64,000 nucleotides of DNA from Pseudoalteromonas galatheae (GTDB lineage: Bacteria > Pseudomonadota > Gammaproteobacteria > Enterobacterales > Alteromonadaceae), in contig NZ_PNCO02000001.1 of NCBI RefSeq assembly GCF_005886105.2, positions 798,501 through 862,500 on the forward strand. Reading direction: 5' to 3'. The stretch's first letter is position 1, and each line of letters starts with the position of its first letter. The notes under the pieces are model-generated. The model did no database searches. It was not told the origin of the DNA and was given only the letters and a program-made list of their open reading frames with translations. Position numbers and translations under genes: made by a program. Positions 8,101 to 16,433 of this stretch are shown here, piece by piece.

Positions 8101-9250
8101 AGCGCTTAAGTTGCATACTAAAATCACTTCTTAATACGCGTTGCCACAATAAAAATGCGAAGTCCTGTTGACAAAATCGGTCTGCGGATAGCTGTTTTAT
8201 CAGAGTGAAGCGAACGGCATTTTCACTCTCTTGTTCAAACCGCTTGGTTATTAAATCTTGTGCAAATGCCGTAGGGTAAAACTCGACAAGCTCTAAAGTG
8301 ACTTGTCGCACTCTTGGCAATGTGTGCTCACTCAGCGCACGAAGCATATTGAAATCTTTTTCAGTGAGCTTTGATTGGCTGACAATAATTTTTGGGAAAA
8401 CACTTAAAATATAAAGTATTTCCGCGTCTACTTGCTGGCTATCGTTGTTGTTCGCTTCCTCTAGTAAAGCCCACATATAGGCGCGAATAAAGGTGGGGCG
8501 CTGATGTATTAAAATCTCTAAAATGTCGACGGTTGCCTGATAGGGCATGTTGTCAGACTCAAGCAGCTCAATAAGCTTGGCGATAAGCTCTGCGTTTAAT
8601 TCTGGGTCGGCCTCATAACTATTTAACGTTGCGACCATATTAACTAGTGCACGGATCAAGCCATGACGAATGTGTTGATTCTGACTATGACCGAGTAAGC
8701 TCAAGCAAAATGGCTGCAAATCTAAGCGTTGCCAGGCATTTTCTAGCGTATCGTGGTGGGCACGTAGATAACGATTAGTTAGCGCGCCAAGTTTAGCTAT
8801 TAAAAACTTAATCTGTTGCTCTAGCGAGGCAACTTGGTGCTGATATCGAGCAACCACAGCACCTTCGTCAAACCATCGTGAAAAAGCTTTTTTATCTTGC
8901 TCTAACACCGTTTTAGTTGCGCCAAGCTCCTGAGCATAGGCGATAATATGTAGTTCTTTTTCGCTGGCAAATTCAGACTTTGCAATACGTTGAACAAATC
9001 CGGTGTGAGCAACCTCTAGCTGCAAAATTTGCTCATTTAGGGTTTCAATCTTATGCCTTAAAAAAGCGATAGATTGAAGCATAAGCCAATCGGTTTCATC
9101 CTCATTTTCAGGTCGGTTGTAGAGTAGCTCCCATGCACATAGTTCGTCGATCAGCGCACTATACTTATGCTGATATAGGTTTAACCAAAACCTTTCAGTT
9201 TCGGCAAAAAATAGGGCTTCTAATTGACTCTTTAAGGCTTTAGCGCTCAT
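5186..9250 (-). CDS. CapB/PgsB-like poly-gamma-glutamate ligase with large N-terminal extension
   Basis: The last gene of the seven-gene operon encodes 1354 residues, whereas PgsB/CapB is usually about 390-400. Residues 727-1045 carry the Mur-ligase-like core: a P-loop GGWGTRGKSGTERLK at 733-747, ECMGL at 813-817, TNAYPDHEDILGPT at 837-850, FINSMSANE at 964-972 and NNRNDRVARS at 999-1008. These correspond to the ATP-binding and amide-ligase motifs that extend poly-gamma-glutamate in Bacillus. One membrane segment (about 696-713) precedes the core. Residues 1-600 are almost all helical and HEAT-like, without a recognised family, and about 300 helical residues follow the core. The start overlaps the upstream gene by 11 bases, indicating translational coupling. 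The ligase family call is firm; glutamate as substrate is inference. Confidence 0.85.
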   Translation of the reverse strand: MSAKALKSQLEALFFAETERFWLNLYQHKYSALIDELCAWELLYNRPENEDETDWLMLQSIAFLRHKIETLNEQILQLEVAHTGFVQRIAKSEFASEKELHIIAYAQELGATKTVLEQDKKAFSRWFDEGAVVARYQHQVASLEQQIKFLIAKLGALTNRYLRAHHDTLENAWQRLDLQPFCLSLLGHSQNQHIRHGLIRALVNMVATLNSYEADPELNAELIAKLIELLESDNMPYQATVDILEILIHQRPTFIRAYMWALLEEANNNDSQQVDAEILYILSVFPKIIVSQSKLTEKDFNMLRALSEHTLPRVRQVTLELVEFYPTAFAQDLITKRFEQESENAVRFTLIKQLSADRFCQQDFAFLLWQRVLRSDFSMQLKRLALEQSARIMLNMQLESDQTDLCFRRFIDTLNDCLSRETNIAVCRYITRAREQLSSFYHQAIIAQLNASLEAKEQSEALANWSRDELGRSLSYIAQRGQSLNASKMKTGWRIQQGYRQARRLWRVLHEIRHPSTDKRQSYSHTKAKKPSVLIHAPSCTTAEISETTVPGELLFNLAEQTSRPHLPLLDFLLSVLTNDHSKEDAKTYTPDGILTVIPPPTLWRRLKAYWTITWQFADLDHLRKGNELEQGKYLDTLNTLGFSLHFSAYGDIAKAPFPVATDIQRLYTRSGATSALLTIWSSFKEYVDAIYQNSISQLVFFVLAFISYFWTRHIYISKRIKQNRKHIPVSIGGWGTRGKSGTERLKSALFSSLALRVVSKTTGCEAMLIYSKISGEQYEIPLFRPFDKASIWEQADVLHFAKQVKADVFLWECMGLTPRYVKILVRWMKDNFATITNAYPDHEDILGPTGLDVAKEMSAFLGYNTQVFTAEQNMASVLNLAAEQKNTSLIQIHWGDGYQITPDILAKYPYAEHPDNIALVCKMAQYIGINKDYVYKETASRVIPDVGVLQQFATAKIGTISQSFINSMSANERLATIENWKRLNIVEQGKQGQIVALINNRNDRVARSQVFANILANDLHFDVVVVIGTNIDGFFKYFLTALENLLHGIFSNNDHDSLRDLLGRFRLLLSKETLIASLNTPKDTLPESAFSSIDSLQSQLNSEDETHQLILKRFEAWTIAHSILEVEDLNTKLSQTAALAEQLAKLKCTLVHDSDIKPDPLNQIIAKQALPNEHQIIVGMQNIKGAGLGYVYMWQKWQLFNQHCERLSRRSVTQTEFRNGLSRILQQEELSAIECQYLADKLELFATLPNAQSEFSQAELTQIKRKLEQQKQRLESKDSTFSHSPVTRFLNKLVESFLDAGAAVKRKKIAVQVYKDIADFRITIEKATLILSELNRSQKPGWLKLQSGKRRKK

Positions 9251-12200
9251 GTAAATCTTGCTCTAATAAATGACTTAGCTGTAACGACTCGAAAATGATT
9301 TCGTCATGCGCATAGGGGGCAAAAGCAGTTTGCTGTAAATTACCTAAACGTACTTGGAGTCCGATTTGATGTGTATTGTTAAACCAGTCTTGAGTCCAAG
9401 TTACGCTCAACCAACCAGCGGTGTCATGACTAAAGTCAAAACCCGTTTGCCAACCTAATTGAGTTAAGTATTGCCATGTTGGGTTGGGGCGGTTCTGATC
9501 AGCAAATACATAGCTTGATGTTAATCCTGCGCTGAAAATATGGCCTTGATAAAATTGACTCCAATCAAATGAAAACAGTGCATTATCGAGCGTTTGCCAA
9601 TCCTGATTAGACGTCAGAGTAACGCTTGAGCTGAAGTAGCTATCAACCCAAGGTTGATAGCGCAGCCCAGCATGCGCTTGCCAGCCATGTTTATGGTTAT
9701 TACGGTAAAAGGTGTACATATCAGGACCAATTTGCTCGTCTGCAATAAACTCTTCCTTGCTGATACTGGTGTAAGTGTAAAAAGGCTGCCACCACCAAAT
9801 GCTTCTAAAACCAGTATTATAGCGGTGAATTTGGCCAAGCTTTGCCGAAATACTTGAGCTTAAATGGGTTTCACTGATGGCCGTTGCATCTTGCCAGCGA
9901 TTACGTATTCTCGCTTCTGCAAACCAACTCGACTGTTGTGAAAGCCAATCATATTGTCCGTTAATGGAGAAGGTGTCTTGATGATGATTGTCCATCGTGT
10001 AGAAAGTATCGATACGATACCAGTTATTCTCATCTTTCATTCTTAATGACAAGCCTAAATCGAGTGTGGTTCTGCTAGGACTAGGCTCTGTTGTTTGTAC
10101 AATGTCATCGCTATCAATATTCAAAAAGCCTTCGACGCCAGTGCGACTTTCATCGGTTTCAATACGAGCGTGCTGAAATACTGGCTCAGCACTTGTTGGA
10201 GCCAACGGTTGTTTGGCTTTTAAAAACAGTGGTACTTCAGGCACTAGGTTAACGCGATGCAACGTTGGGCTTAACGTCCAGATAGACATGCGTGCTAACG
10301 TTTGCTGTTGTTGAGCGGTAAGTGAAACTTGTCCCGCTGGGTGAAAATAGGTGGCCTCACTTCTATTACCGTCTGCAAGAGTTTCAATTTTAATCAGGCT
10401 ATCTCGAGTTAATTTTGCCGTGATAGGAGTGCTTTTGTCAGAGCGATAAAAAATTTGTCTAGTATCCAATGGAATATCATGCCATTGACCTTGATCGAAG
10501 TATTGCGGGCGTACGCTCACACTTTGTCCAGATAGAGGGTTGAGCCAGCGCAATTGCAGTAACCCTTGGCGTGTTTCGATTTGTTTAATGCCGTAATAGA
10601 GCGGTTGTGTAGGTTGCAATGAGATGACATCACCTTGATTTGGCCCTACTAGCTCTACATTAGCAGGCGGTGCTACAACGTGCTTAGCGGAAGAGTAAGC
10701 AAACTTTAGTCGTACTTGGACGTGTTGGTACTCAGAAAAATCAATAGTCAGTATTTCATTTGCTCTGAGCGACAGACCAGACAGCTGATTTTCTGTGAGG
10801 TGTGCAGTTATCTGATCACCAAAGCTTCGTGCTGTAAGCGTATCGACCTCGACCTTTTGTGTACCCACATAGCTTGTATATTGCTCGGCGGCTTGCCATT
10901 GACCATAGCGCATTAGGCGAGCATATAAATCGGTTAAGATGGCATCACCCGATAGGCTTGGGTGAAGACGTTGAAGGACTCTATTGTAGTCTTCATTTGT
11001 TAGTGCTTGTTGACTCAGTTGATATAAAGTATTTACGGCAATTTCTCTAGCGCTGAGCTCATTAGCTAGAAGTAAATCAGCGCTACTAACCAGGTGTGCA
11101 GACCGCTCTGCATTTGCGAGAATGTTCGAAGCTTCTGGTTGCACCTTGATATCCACAAACAAATCGTTTTCGCTGAAAAGGGTGAGGCTTTCATTCGCTG
11201 CTAACTGGATATATTGCTGTGATGCAATAGATAACCGAGTGGCTTGTGGCTGCAATTGTAAGTTTGCGGCGATATCGCTAAATATAGGTAATAGCTTAGT
11301 TTCGCCGTTGTGTTCGTACAGCAGCCATTGAGTATTTTTATATTGTTGCCCTTGGTAAGCCGCTCGTGCGCTCAGTTTTACTGTCAATGGCTTTTTTGCG
11401 ACAAGTTTGATGGGGTTACCAAGGCTTAGTGAGTGTAGCTCGGTTTGATCATCCATCGACTCCACGGTCTGTACACCATAGTGATCAAGGCTGTATTGAG
11501 GCTGGGTAAATTCATTTGCTTGAATCATAGCCACTTGCTCGGCTTGTTCAGGTGTTAGCATCATTTGCTGACTTGTCCAAAGCGCCTCTTGCACAATTCC
11601 TGAGTCAAGCAGGTATGTCAACAGAATGTCATCGCATTGATATTGTGTAATATCCGCTCCGTAGGCGGCGCACAAAAGGCTAGCTTGAACATATTCACTC
11701 AGTACTAAGTATCTCGAGAGCAGCTCATTGGCAGCGTATTCTCTTAAAGATTGAGCGCTACTTTTAAGTAGTGATTTTAGTAGTACCTCGGCGTTTCCAC
11801 TGCGCTCTAGTTGCGTCAAAATAGCAATATTAAGTTGCCAAGCCATTAGCATAACTTGCTCGCTATGGCCGTTCAAATAAGGCTTCAGTTTTGCAAGTGC
11901 AATGAGTGGCTTAGTCTTTGCTACGATTTGCAATTCTGCAAGTACTTTGATGGCAATAAACTGGCTATGGCTGTCTGTCTTGACACTTAACTCTGGTGCG
12001 CTCAGCCCGCTGAGAGATAAATTATAAGTATCTGCTCTATTTTGTTTGCTTCTTGTCAGCAGTTCTTGGATAAGTGACCCTTTGGATAATGCTTCCTGCG
12101 TCATAGGTAAGAAGTCGGGAAATGGTTGTAAGCGATTCACTGCTGCAGCGATATCAAGCGCTTGCTTAGCACCTTTTATCGTTATATTTGTCGATGCTGG

Positions 12201-13463
12201 GTTTACCTTTAGGGTAAGCCTTTGAAAGTGACCGCTAGGTGTAACCAGCAGCGAGTGTTGATCATGCTCGCTGGTGATGGTTAAGCGCTCTTTCGTTCTT
12301 GCTCGAATATATAGAGTAATCTCGTTATCAATCCTTGATATGTTCTCAAGGTTATAATTAAGTGGCTGAGATGACGTTATGTAATTCACTCGCTGGGCGC
12401 TTGAGGTGAGCAGTACATGACCTGAGACTGTGCGACTGCCAAGTGTCACTCCGCTTAGGGCAACATGATGAGTGAGCGATTGAGAAGAGCTTGGCGTTAA
12501 AAAATAAACCGTAGAGGCAATATCATTAAGCATTTGCTTACGCTTAAAAGCTATTGCTGTGTCTTCAACGTTAAAAGCGAGTGATGAAGTATCACCATCT
12601 ATGTAGAGGGTGCTGAGCTGTTCGTTTAGCTGTTTGCTCCAGTATGGGTTAAACAACCGCTCTTGCTGCTTTATTCCTGCATTGTCATCGTATATACCAC
12701 GATGCATTTGTAGTAAGTTGACATAGGTAGGCACGGTAGCTGTGATGGTGAGGTAGCTACCTTTTGGGACGGCAATGTAATCTTGATTAGACAAGCCTAC
12801 TTTAGGCTCAAGGTACTCGTCCGCTTGGATATCTGATATCGCAATGGTGCTGATAACCTCACCATTGACTTTAATCGTGACGGTGCCATTTTGCGCAATC
12901 GCATGCAGATCTTTTCGAACCTCTAGTTTGAGCTTTTTGGCGTGTTCAAAGAACACGCTTGTCACTTGAGTAGGCTGTAGATGGAACCAGCGCTCTGTAT
13001 CTTGCGCTAATTGTAGTGTTTGGTCGTCAAGCCCCGGCAGTCTAAGGGCTCTTCGATAAGGATCTCTGTGGCTGTGCATGCTGCCCTGCCAAAGTGCGAG
13101 AGTTTGATCACTATCACCTTGGTATGCAACCTGAATTAATCGATTTTGTTCCGTTGCGCTCAATTGGCAGCGGGATTGAGCACATAACCAGTCGGACGTT
13201 GGAATAGCACGCTGTAGCTCTGGCGTTTCACCTGCAAAAAACTCAAATGTCTCAAGGGAATTTGGTGTTGTGACTAACCAAGCACGGCTTGGCAAAAACA
13301 ACCACGCTTTTTGCTGCGGTGCGAAATACTTGTTGGCACTAGCTTGAGTAAGTTGCATACGTGGCAAATCAACCCATTGGGCAGCCGTTTGTATCCCTAC
13401 CTCATTGGCTCGGGATATCGTTGCAAACAGCAATAGTGTCATTATAAAAGTGATTGCACGCAT
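9240..13463 (-). CDS. Large periplasmic/outer-membrane beta-barrel protein, probable polymer export porin
   Basis: The 1407-residue product begins with a signal peptide (cleavage near SRA-NEV, residue 19). Beta-rich domains fill about 20-450 and 700-1110, with a helical-repeat region at about 455-650. From about 1132 to 1375 come alternating amphipathic strands rich in Trp and Tyr (LDLGLSLR, WYRIDTFYTM, SSWFAEARIR, WLSVTWTQDW, HQIGLQVRLG), which look like a 12-14-strand outer-membrane barrel. A long periplasmic part with helical repeats plus a C-terminal barrel is the layout of exopolysaccharide exporters such as BcsC and PgaA. Lying between capsule genes, it is a good candidate to carry poly-gamma-glutamate across the outer membrane, which Gram-positive producers do not need. 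An alternative start is 13442. Confidence 0.65.
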   Translation of the reverse strand: MRAITFIMTLLLFATISRANEVGIQTAAQWVDLPRMQLTQASANKYFAPQQKAWLFLPSRAWLVTTPNSLETFEFFAGETPELQRAIPTSDWLCAQSRCQLSATEQNRLIQVAYQGDSDQTLALWQGSMHSHRDPYRRALRLPGLDDQTLQLAQDTERWFHLQPTQVTSVFFEHAKKLKLEVRKDLHAIAQNGTVTIKVNGEVISTIAISDIQADEYLEPKVGLSNQDYIAVPKGSYLTITATVPTYVNLLQMHRGIYDDNAGIKQQERLFNPYWSKQLNEQLSTLYIDGDTSSLAFNVEDTAIAFKRKQMLNDIASTVYFLTPSSSQSLTHHVALSGVTLGSRTVSGHVLLTSSAQRVNYITSSQPLNYNLENISRIDNEITLYIRARTKERLTITSEHDQHSLLVTPSGHFQRLTLKVNPASTNITIKGAKQALDIAAAVNRLQPFPDFLPMTQEALSKGSLIQELLTRSKQNRADTYNLSLSGLSAPELSVKTDSHSQFIAIKVLAELQIVAKTKPLIALAKLKPYLNGHSEQVMLMAWQLNIAILTQLERSGNAEVLLKSLLKSSAQSLREYAANELLSRYLVLSEYVQASLLCAAYGADITQYQCDDILLTYLLDSGIVQEALWTSQQMMLTPEQAEQVAMIQANEFTQPQYSLDHYGVQTVESMDDQTELHSLSLGNPIKLVAKKPLTVKLSARAAYQGQQYKNTQWLLYEHNGETKLLPIFSDIAANLQLQPQATRLSIASQQYIQLAANESLTLFSENDLFVDIKVQPEASNILANAERSAHLVSSADLLLANELSAREIAVNTLYQLSQQALTNEDYNRVLQRLHPSLSGDAILTDLYARLMRYGQWQAAEQYTSYVGTQKVEVDTLTARSFGDQITAHLTENQLSGLSLRANEILTIDFSEYQHVQVRLKFAYSSAKHVVAPPANVELVGPNQGDVISLQPTQPLYYGIKQIETRQGLLQLRWLNPLSGQSVSVRPQYFDQGQWHDIPLDTRQIFYRSDKSTPITAKLTRDSLIKIETLADGNRSEATYFHPAGQVSLTAQQQQTLARMSIWTLSPTLHRVNLVPEVPLFLKAKQPLAPTSAEPVFQHARIETDESRTGVEGFLNIDSDDIVQTTEPSPSRTTLDLGLSLRMKDENNWYRIDTFYTMDNHHQDTFSINGQYDWLSQQSSWFAEARIRNRWQDATAISETHLSSSISAKLGQIHRYNTGFRSIWWWQPFYTYTSISKEEFIADEQIGPDMYTFYRNNHKHGWQAHAGLRYQPWVDSYFSSSVTLTSNQDWQTLDNALFSFDWSQFYQGHIFSAGLTSSYVFADQNRPNPTWQYLTQLGWQTGFDFSHDTAGWLSVTWTQDWFNNTHQIGLQVRLGNLQQTAFAPYAHDEIIFESLQLSHLLEQDLHER

Positions 13464-14194
13464 TGAGTAAACTGCTCTAGTTGTTGATTGTTATTAATTA
13501 ATTGCTTTCTTATTTGATAGCTTAGTTCAATATGGATAAAACTATATTCTGGGAGCGTAAGTTGATGTAGGACATTTTTCGTCCCGCCTAATTCTCGCAC
13601 CTCTTGCGGATAAATCAGCGTCCGATAACCTTGTTTAACAAGACAAGATTTCAACTTCCATAGTGTGTCATTATTACTTTTGCCTTGGCTTAATATTATC
13701 TCACTTAGTTTACCTGCGTCGGACTTTCGCTTTTTCTGACTAAACCCATGTATTTGGAACACTTTTGCTTTTGGATGTAAAGATGTAAAACCTACAACCG
13801 CTGAAGCGTGAATATTGTGTGTTTGCTTGGCGTAATCATAGGTTTTTGCTGTGTCATTGCTCTTGTATCTGTGCTTTGTGTTGCTCACGAGTACTTGGCA
13901 ACTGTGTTGGAAAATATGCTCACCAATGGTCAGTGTATGCTTATCATGAAAACGATGTGGAACAGATACCACGCAAGGTCGATGCTTTGGCGCATAAATG
14001 ACTTCGCCATGCGCATCACTTTGAGGCTTTGGCGTCAATGTAAATTGCTCTGCTTGATGCGTTAATTGCCAGCCGTCGAGCGTCACAGGTTGGTTAAACC
14101 AGTGCGCCATTGTGCTGCTGCTGGGAACCGCAGCATTAACATTTAATGGCAGGCTGAATATAATGTAAAGCGCGTAGCTACTAAGGCGTCTCAT
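13442..14194 (-). CDS. Secreted protein, possible gamma-glutamyl amidohydrolase
   Basis: The 250-residue protein has a signal peptide (cleavage near residue 21). It contains VSVPHRFHDKHT (77-88), FQIHGF (146-151), SEIILSQG (164-171), LGGTKNVLHQL (202-212) and FIHIELSYQIRKQL (219-232). The order PH..D..T, IHG, then H-x-E-x-S-x-x-x-R recalls N-formylglutamate amidohydrolase-like and phage poly-gamma-glutamate hydrolase zinc enzymes, in which His and Glu bind the metal. The match is distant and by eye. In a polyglutamate operon a periplasmic amidohydrolase would fit chain trimming or release. Its start overlaps the preceding gene by 14 bases and its stop overlaps the next by 22. Confidence 0.5.
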   Translation of the reverse strand: MRRLSSYALYIIFSLPLNVNAAVPSSSTMAHWFNQPVTLDGWQLTHQAEQFTLTPKPQSDAHGEVIYAPKHRPCVVSVPHRFHDKHTLTIGEHIFQHSCQVLVSNTKHRYKSNDTAKTYDYAKQTHNIHASAVVGFTSLHPKAKVFQIHGFSQKKRKSDAGKLSEIILSQGKSNNDTLWKLKSCLVKQGYRTLIYPQEVRELGGTKNVLHQLTLPEYSFIHIELSYQIRKQLINNNQQLEQFTQCVQSLL

Positions 14195-16433
14195 TTTGCC
14201 ACCAGTTTAATGTTGCATCAGGCTGTTCATGTTCCTCCAGTACACTTATCCAAACATCATGTGAAAAGCGAAGCGTTATGGTGTTAGGTGATGTTAAGTC
14301 TTGAAACAGTGGCAAAGTAATACTTGGGTACTCGTACAGCTCAGTGTGACTAGGGTTAAAAAACATCCTCATTTGTGCTGTGTTTGGATGTAGGACAAAG
14401 TGTTTAGCTAAAATGGTGTACTCATCGCTTGGGGTGAGTACCTTAGTGCTATCCAGAGTGGTTGCAACGGTGATTTTATCTTGATAGTCGGTACTAAATA
14501 CTTTGACGACCAAAGCGTTAGGTTGCAGGTTATTATCACTAACAGCAACAGTGATTGGTGTCGCTTTAGCCACTTTGTACAGGCGGATCTTCCTCACGGT
14601 TCTGGGTAACCCTTGATTGATAAAAAGTGCTTGGGTGTTAGCTAACGCCTCTACTTGCAAGCTGTTCAGGGGAACTTCAAATAGCATTGGTTTACGCTTT
14701 TGCTTCACAATCACACTGCTTGGGTAGTTTGTTGCTTCACCGAGCTTAAAGAGTTCAGATTTAGCTATCTGACGATACTCAAATTCCATTTTCGGTACTG
14801 AATTGTCAAAGTAAACTTGCTCAATGGGTACCAGTGCGATATCTGAGACAGGTAAAAGTTGATTCAAGTCTTTGGAGCGATATTGAGGTAGAAACTCAGG
14901 TACTTCGGGTGGCGCTTCAAATAGACGCACGGACACTATCTGTTTTTGTGTATGGAAAAGGTAGTGGTTGTCGGCCTTTTGACTAAACCATGCATCGATA
15001 CCTTGATAGGTTGGGTTTTCAGGGTTGCATATAGATTCGCAGCGGTGGCTCAGGTAATTAAATGTTGGGCTGCGGGCTTGCAATTTCACCATCGCGTCTT
15101 CGGCTTCAATTTTGATTTGGTTAACGCTATTTGGAATTGCCAAGTAGCGCTTTTGGGCTGTTGGTAAGGTTTGACGCTCCGTGGTTTCAGTTATCAGTCT
15201 ATCGTACAGAGCTTGTTCTGCTGTTGCGGTAAAAGCATAGTGCTTGATTAGTTTATTATTGCTATAGAGACCTACCGAAATAGTGCTGCCAATGGGCGCG
15301 CGCCATTCTAGAGCGATATCGCTTTCAGGTGACACTTGATAGTAAACCGGCGTTTGTGCGTTTAACATGTAATAATAGCTATGCAGCGGGACTATTGGAT
15401 CAACACCATTGCCAAATACTCGAATGCTGGTTGGAGAATTTGAGCTAATGGTTACAAGGCCGGCTGGTAAGTTGCTCAGTTTTGATTGCGTATTGGATAG
15501 CATCTCAGGCGTTAGTTGCTTTGGCGCGTCGAGCTGGCGTAAATCGTGCCAAACAAAAATAAGATCTGCATTTTCGGGGTGGCTTAGTGAATATTCCGTG
15601 TGTTCATAGACACGAAAACTGGCGCTAAGCTGCTCAGAAATAAACAAACTGTCTAAATCTAGCTGGGTCGAGAAATCATGGTTAAGCACATTGTAGGGGA
15701 GTGACTCGTATAACAAGTCAGCACGAAAGTCGATGTTTGGCACGCCCTGTGGTGCTAGTTTTTGCCAATCCAGCATGACCGAATTGTATTTTTCTTCGTT
15801 GGTTAAGGCGTTTTCACCTATAGTGTGATAATTCGTCATGCGTTCGCGCCACTCTGTTGGCCTTTTAAGCCACGCTTTGGCGGGGTCGGTAATACTGTTA
15901 CTGGTTTGGGCATGGACACGTACCACAACGCCTTTAAGCTGAGCATTTTCTGGTATCAACTTTAAAGTGATAGTTGTAGCCTGTTGTAATTCTTCACGAT
16001 TTAAATAGAAGGATTGCCCCGACGCCACGGCCAACGCTTCACGGTTTTCAATAATCTGTTTTACCTGTTGCTGAAAGTCGTTTGAGGCAGCTTTAGCCGC
16101 ATGGTGATAAGTACCTTTATAAATAACCGTTCCCTTTGTATCAAGCAATTGATATTCAATAGCGTAGTTAACAGGCTGATCATCCAACGGCTGAGATTCG
16201 AATATCCCATTGGACAACACCCGAACAGACATAGTCCGAGAGGGAGAAAATGAAAATTTCAGTATACCGTCGGTTTTTAGCCAATGAACATTGGAGCGAA
16301 TATTAAATAGAGTCGAAGTATTTGAGGGTTCCGCCGATTTTACCCACACAAAGAAAGTAACGGCAACCCAAACGAAAAGTAGTAGAAAAACCGCAACAAT
16401 AGTAAATCGTAATATCTGCTTAATCCAAAACAT
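14181..16433 (-). CDS. Membrane-anchored periplasmic protein of the capsule operon
   Basis: The first residues (MFWIKQILRFTIVAV...) form one uncleaved membrane anchor at about 5-28; the remaining ~720 residues are beta-rich and polar and should be periplasmic. I recognise no family. The frame opens at 16460, but an AGGGG sits 4 bases before the ATG at 16433, so that is the likely start (750 residues), giving a 14-base overlap with the CapC-like gene. An HRCESIC segment suggests a disulphide. Its place between CapC-like and outer-membrane proteins suggests a periplasmic bridge or scaffold, as in other trans-envelope exporters. This role is inferred from position alone. Confidence 0.6.
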   Translation of the reverse strand: MFWIKQILRFTIVAVFLLLFVWVAVTFFVWVKSAEPSNTSTLFNIRSNVHWLKTDGILKFSFSPSRTMSVRVLSNGIFESQPLDDQPVNYAIEYQLLDTKGTVIYKGTYHHAAKAASNDFQQQVKQIIENREALAVASGQSFYLNREELQQATTITLKLIPENAQLKGVVVRVHAQTSNSITDPAKAWLKRPTEWRERMTNYHTIGENALTNEEKYNSVMLDWQKLAPQGVPNIDFRADLLYESLPYNVLNHDFSTQLDLDSLFISEQLSASFRVYEHTEYSLSHPENADLIFVWHDLRQLDAPKQLTPEMLSNTQSKLSNLPAGLVTISSNSPTSIRVFGNGVDPIVPLHSYYYMLNAQTPVYYQVSPESDIALEWRAPIGSTISVGLYSNNKLIKHYAFTATAEQALYDRLITETTERQTLPTAQKRYLAIPNSVNQIKIEAEDAMVKLQARSPTFNYLSHRCESICNPENPTYQGIDAWFSQKADNHYLFHTQKQIVSVRLFEAPPEVPEFLPQYRSKDLNQLLPVSDIALVPIEQVYFDNSVPKMEFEYRQIAKSELFKLGEATNYPSSVIVKQKRKPMLFEVPLNSLQVEALANTQALFINQGLPRTVRKIRLYKVAKATPITVAVSDNNLQPNALVVKVFSTDYQDKITVATTLDSTKVLTPSDEYTILAKHFVLHPNTAQMRMFFNPSHTELYEYPSITLPLFQDLTSPNTITLRFSHDVWISVLEEHEQPDATLNWWQNETP

